A program made the position numbers and the translations under genes. Below are positions 8,901-16,042 of a stretch of 61,701 nt of DNA, in pieces (the stretch's first letter is position 1; each line of letters begins with the position of its first letter). This DNA comes from Bacteroidota bacterium (lineage in GTDB: Bacteria; Bacteroidota; Bacteroidia; Chitinophagales; Saprospiraceae): NCBI GenBank assembly GCA_963169325.1, contig CAUJEY010000167.1:1-61701 (forward strand), given 5' to 3'. The notes beneath the pieces are model-generated. The model saw nothing but the letters and a program-made list of their open reading frames with translations, searched no databases and was not told the DNA's origin.

Positions 8901-9645
8901 GTTCGTCCTGCATCCAGCGCTGGAAATTTTTACCCGGTCGCATCATTTTATTCAACGAGTCGAGCAGGGAGAGGTCCTGGTCGCGGTACGCTTCGTCGAT
9001 GCTGACACCGCCGAACCGGCCGGGATAATAGCGTTGATCCTCCTCCTCTTCCTCCTCCTCGTCGGGCATTTGGGCCCGCACATACGCTTCATAACTACCT
9101 TCCATGGTTTCCAAACCGATCACCTTTTTTCCTAATTTTCGTCCGGCCTGAAAAATAAACAAATCGAGGTAAGTGTCTTCTTCGTAATCCTGCCGGTACT
9201 GGTTGGAGCGGTAAAGAAACTCGTTGGTCATGCGTGGTTTAGCCGACAAAATAGCGCCAAGCAAAGCGTTTTCCGGTGTGGGAAACGAAAAAAGGTCATG
9301 GTATAAGTCGGCCTGCGTGGCGTACCGGGTGTCGGACAAATCAAATACACCCTGGCCAAAAAGTTCGTTTTCCTGTCCTTCCAGCATTTCAGTAAATGCC
9401 TGCCACTGATCATGGTCGGTTTCCAGTGCCACGATATCGGACTGCCTGAGCGCGACAAAAAACGAGTCGCTCAGGTTGAAGGCTAATTTTTCCGGAACGT
9501 GCATGGTGCCATACAAGTAACCCGGTCGCCCGAGTCCGTGACCCGAGATTTCCCACAACAGGCCTTTTAGTTTTTCAGAACCGTCTTGTGCGTGGAGGGC
9601 GTAAAACAGGAGAAACAGGACAACGGACAGAATCGGGCGCAGCAT
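5941..9645 (-). CDS. Large secreted TraB/GumN-family protein (1234 aa)
   Basis: A signal peptide (about 1-19, FYALHAQ) precedes a TraB/GumN domain at about 25-300. It carries the family's GTMH motif at 46-49, the acidic ALETD segment that follows, and the closing GAAHLPGE motif near 270. The TraB/TIKI/EreA/ChaN superfamily contains metal-dependent hydrolases, including TIKI proteases. An acidic run (DEEEEEEED) lies near 195-203. Most family members are near 300 residues, so roughly 900 residues are additional. They include an alpha-helical stretch of HEAT-like pairs around 855-935 and several beta-rich segments I cannot assign. A short lipoprotein member of the same family lies at 28599. The cleaved substrate is unknown. 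Confidence 0.8.
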   Translation of the reverse strand: MLRPILSVVLFLLFYALHAQDGSEKLKGLLWEISGHGLGRPGYLYGTMHVPEKLAFNLSDSFFVALRQSDIVALETDHDQWQAFTEMLEGQENELFGQGVFDLSDTRYATQADLYHDLFSFPTPENALLGAILSAKPRMTNEFLYRSNQYRQDYEEDTYLDLFIFQAGRKLGKKVIGLETMEGSYEAYVRAQMPDEEEEEEEDQRYYPGRFGGVSIDEAYRDQDLSLLDSLNKMMRPGKNFQRWMQDERNLLMTHQIDSILQSGTVLFSAVGAAHLPGEMGLIKMLREKGYALRPVQFSTQNSKLVKDSIDALRYSVQFSRQWAPDSTWSVEAPGKFYQTMEAQGLEQQLCADMGNGAYYAVYQLPTYGLWNGQNPDYIAGRIDSLIYEKIPGKIQERKHLTHPFPGHEITTRTRRGDVMRYKIFVGPMNVFLFATGGNGDYALGNEGSRFMNSIRFSTSISGAAQQPFTVSPPQGGFSVRFPEAPFLNTTGNKKAGPCLVAATEPTDSAFYLLYRADFHDWQYIEEDSFELNIIGEKIAAEFTKQPPVIRQVAEKPFPVQDVSFRSDRDSAFYFLRLVIDGPRYFLLGCRKWTDEAPLPFFESFTIAPFRYPEGWQDISDTTLMFRAKVPVAAVEPVPPFVIKLRRIIEEGLLKSEMGNKMPEMKTGVNTRFLKLARQGEEILVMAKGLQKGQTLVAIDSFQTLSEAQLTNDHQLVLREAHWELNDPQRLTGNFLLEDTNSIRAIRARMVVTPGRIYTLAATVQFGLQESEFIRTLFSSFTPTDTTTGTLPFGRRNREYLQLIYATDSLVREGALRELLSAWQHFDSSDYPALRAAIEHPEFGKLRYNYRAALISALGDAQPTEALQYLQDFFDRHPDSVRYRQTILRAMANIRSRPAYEALVQRLNQEAVYLTPFVRGDLFHALKDTLELTAKIFRKILPLFEQQSYRDEVLDLIELLVYKKLMQPKEYARLVPLLRQETAILLSQVQLQAQSKGEDIQDSYSYEYGYFDGIHRNKHGKIEQRLRILAPFSRKDAGVNQLFRQATRSPEKTIQVTSWCYLQQYGTSVALDTLRPFVENDFTRIHLYRQLAEAGQTAVYAAWFKDTIALARSILVEEAGDQIKEQDSIRFRSAHPAKRWNNPAVLYFFEIKRKKEEKWILASLRLPANAYMFGANPANTDSKKDYLRFQSQPEVNILPELSETEKEEYIQKKIGENRFANRARYRVVRGSGWE

Positions 9646-9728
9646 ATTGTGGAAACGTTAAGTAGACGACGAATGATATATGATGAATCCCAAACCGTTT
9701 TTTTGCAGAGACCTGGGAGATTGATGCT

Positions 9729-11018
9729 TCAGGCTTCTGTGCCGTGCCAGGAAGACACACTGTTATCTTTTGTCACCTCCCACTCCGCCAACCACACCAC
9801 TACGCCCGCCGATAAAACGCACCAGGCGCCCACCGCATAAACATACCACGCCCCTACGTTCGCCTTTGCCCCGAACCAGTCGCCGCCGGACTGCCAGATC
9901 AGGTAAATCCCCCATGCCGACTTGATGATTTCAAAGACTTGCGCTTTTCGATTGAGGTCCATCAGTTCCGTGTAAGCATAAATTGAGGCGAAAATGAACG
10001 CACCGTACAGGAAAATACCCGGCGAGCCAATTTTTCCGATATAGGCAAAGAAATAGATCAGCAGGAAATAATTGAAAAACATCTGCATCCACGACCAGGT
10101 CACCAGCACGGGCGAGGCGGGGGTATCGTATTTTTCAAAATGATAAACATCTGTGATGCCGGTTATGGGGTAGCGGGCCTGTACGTCGGCCGGGCGCCAG
10201 CCGGTGGGCATAAACCACAGGCGCAATTTGTCCCACCAGCTGCGGGCACGCCAGGCATCGGTGAACATCAGCCAGAAATGCTGAAAGTTTATTTTGAAAG
10301 GATTCCAGGTGTGTACCGGGCGTTTTACGCCGTACACGGGTGGCACCGCGGGCATTTCTTCCTGGAAAGAGCCGAACCATTTATCCCAGAAAATGAAGAC
10401 CTGCCCGTAGTTTTTGTCCATATACTCGGGGTTGATGGCGTGGTGTACGCGGTGGTGCGAGGGGGTGACGATGACGTGTTCGAGCCAACCCATTTTGCCG
10501 ATAAGCCGCGTGTGATACCAATATTGCAAAAACAGGTGCAGCGGCCCAATGACGGCGATCACCTGGCCCGGCACACCCAGCAATGCGGCAGGCAACAACA
10601 AAAAGGTGAAATAATTGACAAAAGTGGATATCGACTGCCGAAGGGCGCAGGACAGGTTGAACTCTTCGCTGCTGTGGTGGATAATATGCCGGTTCCACAG
10701 GAAATTGATCTCATGGCTCCAGCGGTGTACCCAGTAGCCCTGAAAATCGACCATAATAAATGCCACTGCGTACACCAACCAGGTGGCCTCCATATGCACC
10801 AGCGCCACTTTTCCCACCAGCCACTGGTAGCTCAGTATGCCCACGCTCAGTCCCAGCACGTCTTTCACCACATTGGTGATGCCCGAACTGAAACTGGATA
10901 CGCTGTCCAGCCCGCGGATCACTTGCGCGCCGCGCCGCCAGGCGACGATCTTTTCGATAAAATACAACAGAAAAAAAACGGGAATGACAAGATTGAGAAT
11001 AGCGCCGTATGCTTCCAT
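9729..11018 (-). CDS. Sterol desaturase / fatty acid hydroxylase superfamily protein
   Basis: 429 residues, integral membrane. The three histidine clusters that hold the di-iron centre are present: HRWSH (98-102), HIIHH (111-115) and HHRVHH (188-193), with an extra His at 161 and 169 between hydrophobic helices. This is the arrangement of the fatty acid hydroxylase superfamily. The extended C-terminus with further transmembrane helices recalls alkylglycerol monooxygenase-type (TMEM195) members and bacterial relatives. The reaction would be O2-dependent hydroxylation or cleavage of a lipid, but the substrate cannot be read from sequence. The gene ends about 80 bp upstream of the large TraB gene on the same strand. 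Confidence 0.9.
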   Translation of the reverse strand: MEAYGAILNLVIPVFFLLYFIEKIVAWRRGAQVIRGLDSVSSFSSGITNVVKDVLGLSVGILSYQWLVGKVALVHMEATWLVYAVAFIMVDFQGYWVHRWSHEINFLWNRHIIHHSSEEFNLSCALRQSISTFVNYFTFLLLPAALLGVPGQVIAVIGPLHLFLQYWYHTRLIGKMGWLEHVIVTPSHHRVHHAINPEYMDKNYGQVFIFWDKWFGSFQEEMPAVPPVYGVKRPVHTWNPFKINFQHFWLMFTDAWRARSWWDKLRLWFMPTGWRPADVQARYPITGITDVYHFEKYDTPASPVLVTWSWMQMFFNYFLLIYFFAYIGKIGSPGIFLYGAFIFASIYAYTELMDLNRKAQVFEIIKSAWGIYLIWQSGGDWFGAKANVGAWYVYAVGAWCVLSAGVVVWLAEWEVTKDNSVSSWHGTEA

Positions 11019-11090
11019 GGACGGATATATGTTTCTGCGTGAATTTTCCAGGGCAAAAATATAATATTGCAGGGCAAAAACGCCCCCGTG

Positions 11091-12068
11091 ATGTTCAACA
11101 AAATCCTGCTCATGTCTTTGCTTTCCTTACTGTTCGGCTGTGGTAAAAGTTCCAAAAGCAAGGAACAGTTCCCGGATCTCGCCCATTTTCCCCAAACAGA
11201 CAATCCCGCCTGCCGGGCAGAGCCGATGCCTATGGACAGTGGTTTTTTCGCACAGACATTTATCCTGGCGCCCAACAAACAAAACGTATTCGTGTTGGCT
11301 TTTGGCGTGGCCGGTACACTGGAAAGTATGCCATATCAAATCCTGCGTCTCGATCCGGCAGGCCGGGTGCAGGCCAAAATCGAGTTACCTGGCTGCCGGT
11401 GGGCGCTCCGTCCTGTGTTTTGGTGGGAAGACGACGGCCTGTTGACTGTAATGCTGGCAACAGACCTCAAATCCGTAGACCCAGCCTCGATGCAAGTAGT
11501 GCGGCAGTGGCGGCAACTTGGTTTTGAAAACTTTCTTACGAAAAAGAAATTCGACCAGCTCACCTACGACGAACAAGACGACGCCTACGAGGAGGCCTTA
11601 CAAAATGCCATTCGGAAAAGCCGGAGCGTGCATGTCCGCTATGATGCCATCACCAAGGTTCATTTATTGATGCTGGAGATGAATACAGGAAAGAATGAAG
11701 CCTGGCACCTCCGTAGCCCGGAGGAAGCGGAGCCGTTTATCACAAAATTCGGACTGCGGCAGGCACGATTAAATCCGGAAGCGGATATGGAAAAAGGAAA
11801 TATCCTCGACGGAAAAAACAAACTGACTTATGTTGCCCGTGACGTTTTTGATTATAAAATTCTCTATCCAAATCTCAAGGATGTGGAGTCGCGGATATTT
11901 GAGTTATCCTTTGCCGGCGGCAAAAAAGCACGGTTCAAGTTGTCCAACAAGAAAAAACGCAGCCTGGATTTACAGAAAGCGGATAACCAATACCTGAGTA
12001 CTGCCGATGGCGCGGTGTGGTTGTTGTATGAACAGCAATTGTATCGGGGGCAAATAACCTCCCGGTAA
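11091..12068 (+). CDS. Predicted lipoprotein of unknown function
   Basis: 325 residues from the ATG at 11091. This start gives a clean lipoprotein signal: MFNKILL, a hydrophobic core, then the lipobox LFGC with Cys17. A start 24 bases upstream would add charged residues before the signal. The mature protein has alternating beta-rich segments, Trp-rich stretches and a lysine-rich end (KLSNKKKRS). It could be a small beta-propeller, but I recognise no family. It is transcribed divergently from the hydroxylase at 11018, from a gap of only about 70 bp. Confidence 0.7.
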   Translation: MFNKILLMSLLSLLFGCGKSSKSKEQFPDLAHFPQTDNPACRAEPMPMDSGFFAQTFILAPNKQNVFVLAFGVAGTLESMPYQILRLDPAGRVQAKIELPGCRWALRPVFWWEDDGLLTVMLATDLKSVDPASMQVVRQWRQLGFENFLTKKKFDQLTYDEQDDAYEEALQNAIRKSRSVHVRYDAITKVHLLMLEMNTGKNEAWHLRSPEEAEPFITKFGLRQARLNPEADMEKGNILDGKNKLTYVARDVFDYKILYPNLKDVESRIFELSFAGGKKARFKLSNKKKRSLDLQKADNQYLSTADGAVWLLYEQQLYRGQITSR

Positions 12069-12350
12069 AAATAATTTTACAACCCGGAACTATTCGTTCC
12101 GTCCTTTTGGTTTAGTCGCTGAACACAGAAGCAAAATGCTTCATTTTCTTCAAAACGACATGGCACCGTTTCTTCCATACTGCGATTTACGACCCACCGA
12201 CCGGCATACGATGCTATCGGGGCGAGGTTGGCGCCATTGTGCCGTCCACCCGAAAGTTGCTTAACACCTGCCAGACATCCGATGCACTTCTAAGCGTCGG
12301 CCGCGGCTGCCAGGAGTAGCCGTCTTTTTCCCGAATCTTTTTTTTGTAAC
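12069..12350. other. Non-coding stretch before the tRNA cluster
   Basis: I see no supported gene. A short inverted segment, CCGAT...GTCGG around a CTTAGAA-type loop on the minus strand (near 12288-12310), looks like a tRNA anticodon arm with anticodon TAG. Matching acceptor and T-arms are missing, so it is at best a tRNA relic. No clear TTG/TAnnTTTG promoter precedes the tRNA-Arg gene. Confidence 0.5.
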
Positions 12351-12423
12351 AGTCGTGTCGTTCAACGGACAAGGATTCCGGTCTACGAAGCCGGGGATCA
12401 GGGTTCAAATCCCTGCGCGACTT
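12351..12423 (+). tRNA. tRNA-Arg (ACG)
   Basis: 73 nt fold into a full cloverleaf. Acceptor AGTCGTG pairs with CGCGACT (one G-U). The D arm is GTTC/GGAT. The anticodon stem CCGGT/GCCGG holds loop CTACGAA, giving anticodon ACG. The T arm is CAGGG-TTCAAAT-CCCTG. A34 would be deaminated to inosine to read CGN codons. The discriminator base is T and CCA is not encoded. Confidence 0.85.
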
Positions 12424-12428
12424 CTATT

Positions 12429-12572
12429 AGGTTTGGGGGTTTAGAGGTTTCTGGTTTGAGGGTTTGAAGGTTAGATGATTCTGGGGGACGGCAAACCAGT
12501 AACCTCTAACTTTCAAACCAGAAACCTTCAAACCAGAAACCTCAAAACCCTCAAACCAGAAACCTTCAAATT
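12429..12572. repeat. Palindromic array of GGTT-type 7-8 bp words
   Basis: The left half (12429-12474) is built of words such as GGTTTGAGG, GTTTGAAGG and TTAGAGG. The right half (about 12494-12572) is built of their complements (AACCTTCAAACC, AACCTCTAAC), so the region can fold into a long imperfect hairpin. It separates the tRNA-Arg gene from the next tRNA. Related arrays lie at 19604, 28027 and 37740. Confidence 0.8.
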
Positions 12573-12577
12573 TAATC

Positions 12578-12652
12578 GCCCAGGTAGCCCAACCGGAAGG
12601 AGGCATCCCGTTCAGAACGGGAACAGTGGGGGTTCGAATCCCTCCCGGGGCA
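12578..12652 (+). tRNA. tRNA with anticodon CAG but a short variable loop (Leu codon CTG)
   Basis: 75 nt. Acceptor GCCCAGG pairs with CCGGGGC except for one A-G mismatch. The anticodon stem TCCCG/CGGGA holds loop TTCAGAA, giving CAG, which reads CTG leucine codons. The T arm is GGGGG-TTCGAAT-CCCTC and the discriminator is A. The variable region is only ACAGT (5 nt), whereas bacterial tRNA-Leu is class II with a long variable arm. The isotype is therefore uncertain: an atypical Leu tRNA, a tRNA charged with another amino acid, or a decaying gene. Confidence 0.7.
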
Positions 12653-12723
12653 CAAGAAGGTGTGGGCAGGCAATTTGGGATAAACCCCGAAAACCCTTAT
12701 GGTAGACCTGCCTACATTGAATG

Positions 12724-12794
12724 GCGAGTATAGCTCAGTGGCAGAGTATCCCGCTTCCGACGGGAAGGCGCCGGTTCGAATCCGGCTACTTGCT
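12724..12794 (+). tRNA. tRNA-Gly (TCC)
   Basis: 71 nt. Acceptor GCGAGTA pairs with TACTTGC (one G-T). The D arm is GCTC/GAGT. The anticodon stem TCCCG/CGGGA holds loop CTTCCGA, giving anticodon TCC. The T arm GCCGG-TTCGAAT-CCGGC is perfect. Discriminator T fits glycine tRNAs. Confidence 0.85.
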
Positions 12795-12810
12795 CTAACA
12801 AGTCTAAAAT

Positions 12811-12883
12811 GGTGGGTTTAGTTTAACGGGTAAAACACCGCGTTGTGACCGCGGAGAACAGGGTTCGAGCCCCGGGCGCCACC
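12811..12883 (+). tRNA. tRNA-His (GTG) with a weakened acceptor stem
   Basis: The His-specific extra G-1 (12811) can face C73 (12883). The anticodon stem CCGCG/CGCGG holds loop TTGTGAC, giving GTG. The D arm GTTT/AAAC is intact. The acceptor (GTGGGTT with GCGCCAC) pairs well at positions 1-4, then shows G-G and T-C mismatches, and the T stem has one A-G mismatch. It may be a second or decaying His tRNA rather than the main genomic copy. Confidence 0.7.
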
Positions 12884-12938
12884 CCAGCGTAGTAGAATTA
12901 ACAGACAGGCGCCGGAAGGCCTTTGCAACAATTTATTC

Positions 12939-13011
12939 GGGAGTGTAGCTCAACTGGCAGAGCGCTGGTCTCCAACACCAGAGGTTTCAGGTTCGACCCC
13001 TGCCGCTCTCG
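12939..13011 (+). tRNA. tRNA-Trp (CCA)
   Basis: 73 nt. Acceptor GGGAGTG pairs with CGCTCTC through two G-T wobbles. The D arm is GCTC/GAGC. The anticodon stem CTGGT/ACCAG holds loop CTCCAAC, giving CCA. The T arm is TCAGG-TTCGACC-CCTGC with the outer pair unpaired. Discriminator G is the usual Trp identity base. Confidence 0.8.
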
Positions 13012-13015
13012 CCCA

Positions 13016-13055
13016 TTGATCTCATTAATCTCATTAATCACATTGACCACATTAT
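13016..13055. repeat. Short tandem array (about 9-bp units)
   Basis: Units such as TCTCATTAA, TCTCATTAA, TCACATTGA and CCACATTAT follow each other between tRNA-Trp and the 3' end of the GH25 gene, ending at that gene's stop codon. It is one more short-word array placed at a gene end. Confidence 0.6.
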
Positions 13056-13784
13056 TCAAGGTGCTGCTGCGGGATCCATAGGCATCGACAGCGATTCGGA
13101 CGGGAACCAGCACAGGCGGTCGAGCATTTGTGGGGTGCCGCGGAAGACGTTGAGGTCTACCTTGTGTGGGATGCCGTCCACGCAACCTTCGTTGGAATAT
13201 TGCCAGAAATTCCAGCGTGCAGCCCCGCTTAACTCTGGCGCTGTTTCGGAATACCGGGCAATCCAGAGCGGGTGGTTATCGAAAATGCCGGAGAGATATC
13301 TTTCGTAAAAATTTTGGTTGGTGTAAATGATCGGCCGAACATTGAGACTACGTTCCACCGTTTGGAGCCACACGCGCACTTCTTCCAGCATAATTTCCGG
13401 CGGCATATTATCGGTGGTCTCCAGGTCGAGTACCGGGGCGAGGTCGCCGGGTTCCAATTCTACGGTTTGCAAAAAATGAAGCGCCTGTTCGTAACCGCAT
13501 CCGTAGGGCCGGAAAAAATGGTAGGCGCCGCGGCGAACGCCCAACTTATGCAGTGTTTCCCAATTCTGACAAAACATACTATCCCTGAAATCGCTGCCTT
13601 CCGTAGCTTTTACAAACGCGAAGTGTAGGTCGTAGGTCGACGTCACACTTTCCCAATCAATTTTTTGCTGATAATGCGATACGTCGATCCCCTGCAGGGT
13701 AGCGGCAGGTGGGTCAATATAGCCGTTGGATTTGGTTCCCCACAACGGCGCCAACAGGCAAATCAATAAACTGAGCAGGCGCAT
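13056..13784 (-). CDS. GH25-family lysozyme (exported muramidase)
   Basis: 242 residues from the ATG at 13784, chosen because it starts a signal peptide (MRLLSLLICLLAPLWG). The longer in-frame start at 13988 has no such property. The mature part has the GH25 hallmarks: GIDVSHYQ near its start, the FVKATEG strand, YHFFRP, the LDLE acidic motif and the final WQYS...VDLNVF segment (usual form WQY/D-x-N-x-F). GH25 enzymes cut the MurNAc-GlcNAc bond of peptidoglycan. Length is typical for a single-domain member. It ends beside the tRNA cluster. Cell-wall remodelling is likelier than lysis, since there are no phage genes nearby. Confidence 0.92.
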   Translation of the reverse strand: MRLLSLLICLLAPLWGTKSNGYIDPPAATLQGIDVSHYQQKIDWESVTSTYDLHFAFVKATEGSDFRDSMFCQNWETLHKLGVRRGAYHFFRPYGCGYEQALHFLQTVELEPGDLAPVLDLETTDNMPPEIMLEEVRVWLQTVERSLNVRPIIYTNQNFYERYLSGIFDNHPLWIARYSETAPELSGAARWNFWQYSNEGCVDGIPHKVDLNVFRGTPQMLDRLCWFPSESLSMPMDPAAAP

Positions 13785-14068
13785 CGCAACAATTGTTTTT
13801 ACAAAATTGCATAAATAAAACGCAATCGGTTGTAGCCCGTAGGCGTTGGGAGCCGGTTTGGCAAAAATTTTATTTCCTTTTCTCCAAAAGTGCCAGCGAA
13901 AATAGTGCCTTAATTCCAGGAAGAGTGTCTTCGGCAGCACCTTTCGCCGAAAAGTGACAAATATTAACAAATGGCATTTTACCCGCACCCGGATGTTTTG
14001 GAATTCAGGGTGTTCAAAAAAATATTTTTATTCTGTTAACGACAGGAAACCCGGATAGATACATGGCA

Positions 14069-16006
14069 TTATCTTTTATTCAAAATATTATTATCCATTG
14101 CTTTGCTAAATTCAGCCTTTCGTGTCAGCACCTGTTGGTTTTTAATCCGGTCTCCTTCCGTCTGTGGATTTGGGATGGTGTCCACCCGGTTTAGCCATGT
14201 CGTGGCTTTGCCAGGGTCACCCAGTACGTACCAGGCATAAGCGAGGTTAAATTTACCTTCGTCGTAGCGCGGGTTGATGGTCAACGCCTGTTCGAACAGT
14301 GGAACGGCTTCACGGTATTTGCCGGCGCGCACAAGCGCGGAGGCATAATTGTTGATGACCTGAAACGCCCAGGGATTGAGGCGGTAGGCAACTTCAAAGG
14401 CAGCTACTGATTCGGCTACCCGGTTCATTTGGTAAAAAGCGATTCCTTCGAACCATTGGAGCGGAATGGTCACGTCGTTGTATTCATAAAAAGTATTACT
14501 GGCGGCGGCGGCTTCGAGTTGTGCGACCGGGAAATTGCCCCGCGAATGGGCTTCCAACACTGCCACAGTATGTATTTCGCCTTTGATTCGTTGCCAGCCC
14601 AACACCAGGTTAAAGGCCAGCCCTGCAACCATTAGCGATAAAATGAGTGTTGAATACCGTCGTATGGATATGCCCGGCAGCCCTGCCCATACTGATCGGG
14701 AACACCAGGCTATGTACGCGAAAAGCAAACCAAGAATCGCCTGCAACTCAATACGCTCGCGGGGAAAATCAAAATATTGAATGATACAATACCCCGCCAG
14801 ACCCGCTGAAAGTACCAGCAGGTCGTGCCTTCGGTGTGCATCGGTGGTTCGCCAAACCGCAGCGGCGGCGGCCATAAAAGCCGCGACAAACAGAGCTGCA
14901 AACAAAATAAACCCGATAAGCCCCATTTCAGCCCGGATTTCCAGATAATCGTTGTGTACCCGGGTGAACACGATACCCTGCTCCTGCAAACGGAAAGCCC
15001 CTTCGATCTTTTTCGACGGGAACCAAAATTTCCAGCTGCCATTGCCCACGCCCAACCAGAAGTGTTCTTCGTTCAGCAAATCGGTTTTGGCCCAAACGAA
15101 CCGCCGTTCGTTTGCCGATGCGCTCTCTAAATAAGTAGCCGGGTTCAGGCGCTCGGCCAACGTGCTACCCTGGCCCTTCCAAAAGAGCAGCGCGGCTAAC
15201 AATCCGATACCCAGAACACCAAGTGGCAACATTTTTTTGAAAAAAACAGATCGAAAACCGGGTTCCAGCCAGGCCCGCAATGGCAAATAAAGCATCAGAC
15301 CTGCAATAACGGCCAAGTACACCGTGCGGGTTTGTAATACCAACAGCAGCAAAAACAATACCCCGACGGCCCCCCAAAAGAGGCTTTTTTGTTTAAATTC
15401 ATCTTTAAATAAAAAATGAAAAATCAACAAAAAGAATAAAAAATCAGCCGCCAGACTTTTGTGGCCGAATGCGCCGGAGGCATAATCATATAAATGCTGA
15501 TTGTCCAACCCGTGCTCACTCATGGCCATGCCTACCTGAATCGTCAACAGCACGGAAACCACGATGGTGAGTGCACTGGTTATGGTAGCCATGGTGCGCC
15601 GGACGCTCGCTTCATCGTGCAACAAAGCCTGCCGTGCCAGCCAGTACACCCCGAACAGCAGCAGCACTTTTTGGGTATAAAACACCCCTTCCGACCAACT
15701 GAAGGCCCACGATACCGAAAGCGCGTTCATGCCGTACCAGGCCAATAATAACAGATCGAATCCATGAAAACGCCAGTCTGCCTGCTCGCGCCACACGTGC
15801 CATAACCAAACCGCAGCGCCCAATAACACGGCGGATATAAAAAAGAACCGGGAGATAAGGTACCGGTCCAGACACTGCGGAAGAAAAAATAAAGAGCCGG
15901 CAAAAAAAATCAGCCACAGAACGGTTTGATACCGCCGGCCGATATCATCAATTTCCGCCGGCATGGCCGGTTTTTTAGCCGAAACAGGCTTTTTTCTTTG
16001 CGACAT
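14069..16006 (-). CDS. O-antigen ligase-like polytopic protein with C-terminal TPRs
   Basis: 645 residues. About 12 transmembrane helices fill residues 28-470. The large loop (about 290-350) contains the ANERRFVWAKTDLLNEEHFW...GVGNGSW and RVHNDYLEIRAEMGLIG segments typical of the Wzy/WaaL (Wzy_C) superfamily, where H-N-D/x-Y-L-x is conserved. Tetratricopeptide repeats follow at about 535-620 (YREAVPLFEQALTINPRYDE). Such TPR-bearing ligase-like proteins polymerise glycans or attach them to lipid A or proteins, and the acceptor here is unknown. A second Wzy-like protein is at 34505. The neighbour birA lies 36 bp upstream on the same strand. Confidence 0.85.
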   Translation of the reverse strand: MSQRKKPVSAKKPAMPAEIDDIGRRYQTVLWLIFFAGSLFFLPQCLDRYLISRFFFISAVLLGAAVWLWHVWREQADWRFHGFDLLLLAWYGMNALSVSWAFSWSEGVFYTQKVLLLFGVYWLARQALLHDEASVRRTMATITSALTIVVSVLLTIQVGMAMSEHGLDNQHLYDYASGAFGHKSLAADFLFFLLIFHFLFKDEFKQKSLFWGAVGVLFLLLLVLQTRTVYLAVIAGLMLYLPLRAWLEPGFRSVFFKKMLPLGVLGIGLLAALLFWKGQGSTLAERLNPATYLESASANERRFVWAKTDLLNEEHFWLGVGNGSWKFWFPSKKIEGAFRLQEQGIVFTRVHNDYLEIRAEMGLIGFILFAALFVAAFMAAAAAVWRTTDAHRRHDLLVLSAGLAGYCIIQYFDFPRERIELQAILGLLFAYIAWCSRSVWAGLPGISIRRYSTLILSLMVAGLAFNLVLGWQRIKGEIHTVAVLEAHSRGNFPVAQLEAAAASNTFYEYNDVTIPLQWFEGIAFYQMNRVAESVAAFEVAYRLNPWAFQVINNYASALVRAGKYREAVPLFEQALTINPRYDEGKFNLAYAWYVLGDPGKATTWLNRVDTIPNPQTEGDRIKNQQVLTRKAEFSKAMDNNILNKR

Positions 16007-16042
16007 TGTTTTGTAAATAATGCGTTTATAAATGACTGATTT

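Noticed and set aside
10140-11042. 300-codon plus-strand frame opposite the fatty acid hydroxylase
   Set aside because: The minus strand carries the histidine motifs and membrane helices of the hydroxylase. The plus frame has no recognisable pattern.
12214-12408. 64-codon minus-strand frame upstream of and over tRNA-Arg
   Set aside because: It overlaps the tRNA-Arg gene in reverse, has no recognisable domain and no start context.
12429-12572. CRISPR array
   Set aside because: Words are 7-8 bp, repeats are not separated by unique spacers of constant length, and there are no cas genes.
12475-12705. Open frame of 76 codons across the array before the CAG tRNA
   Set aside because: It is a translation of the GGTT/AACC word array and the tRNA that follows, not a protein.
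12351-13011. Prophage or integrated element attached at the tRNA cluster
   Set aside because: There is no integrase, no direct repeat of a tRNA 3' end and no phage gene. GH25 lysozyme alone, with its own signal peptide, is not phage evidence.
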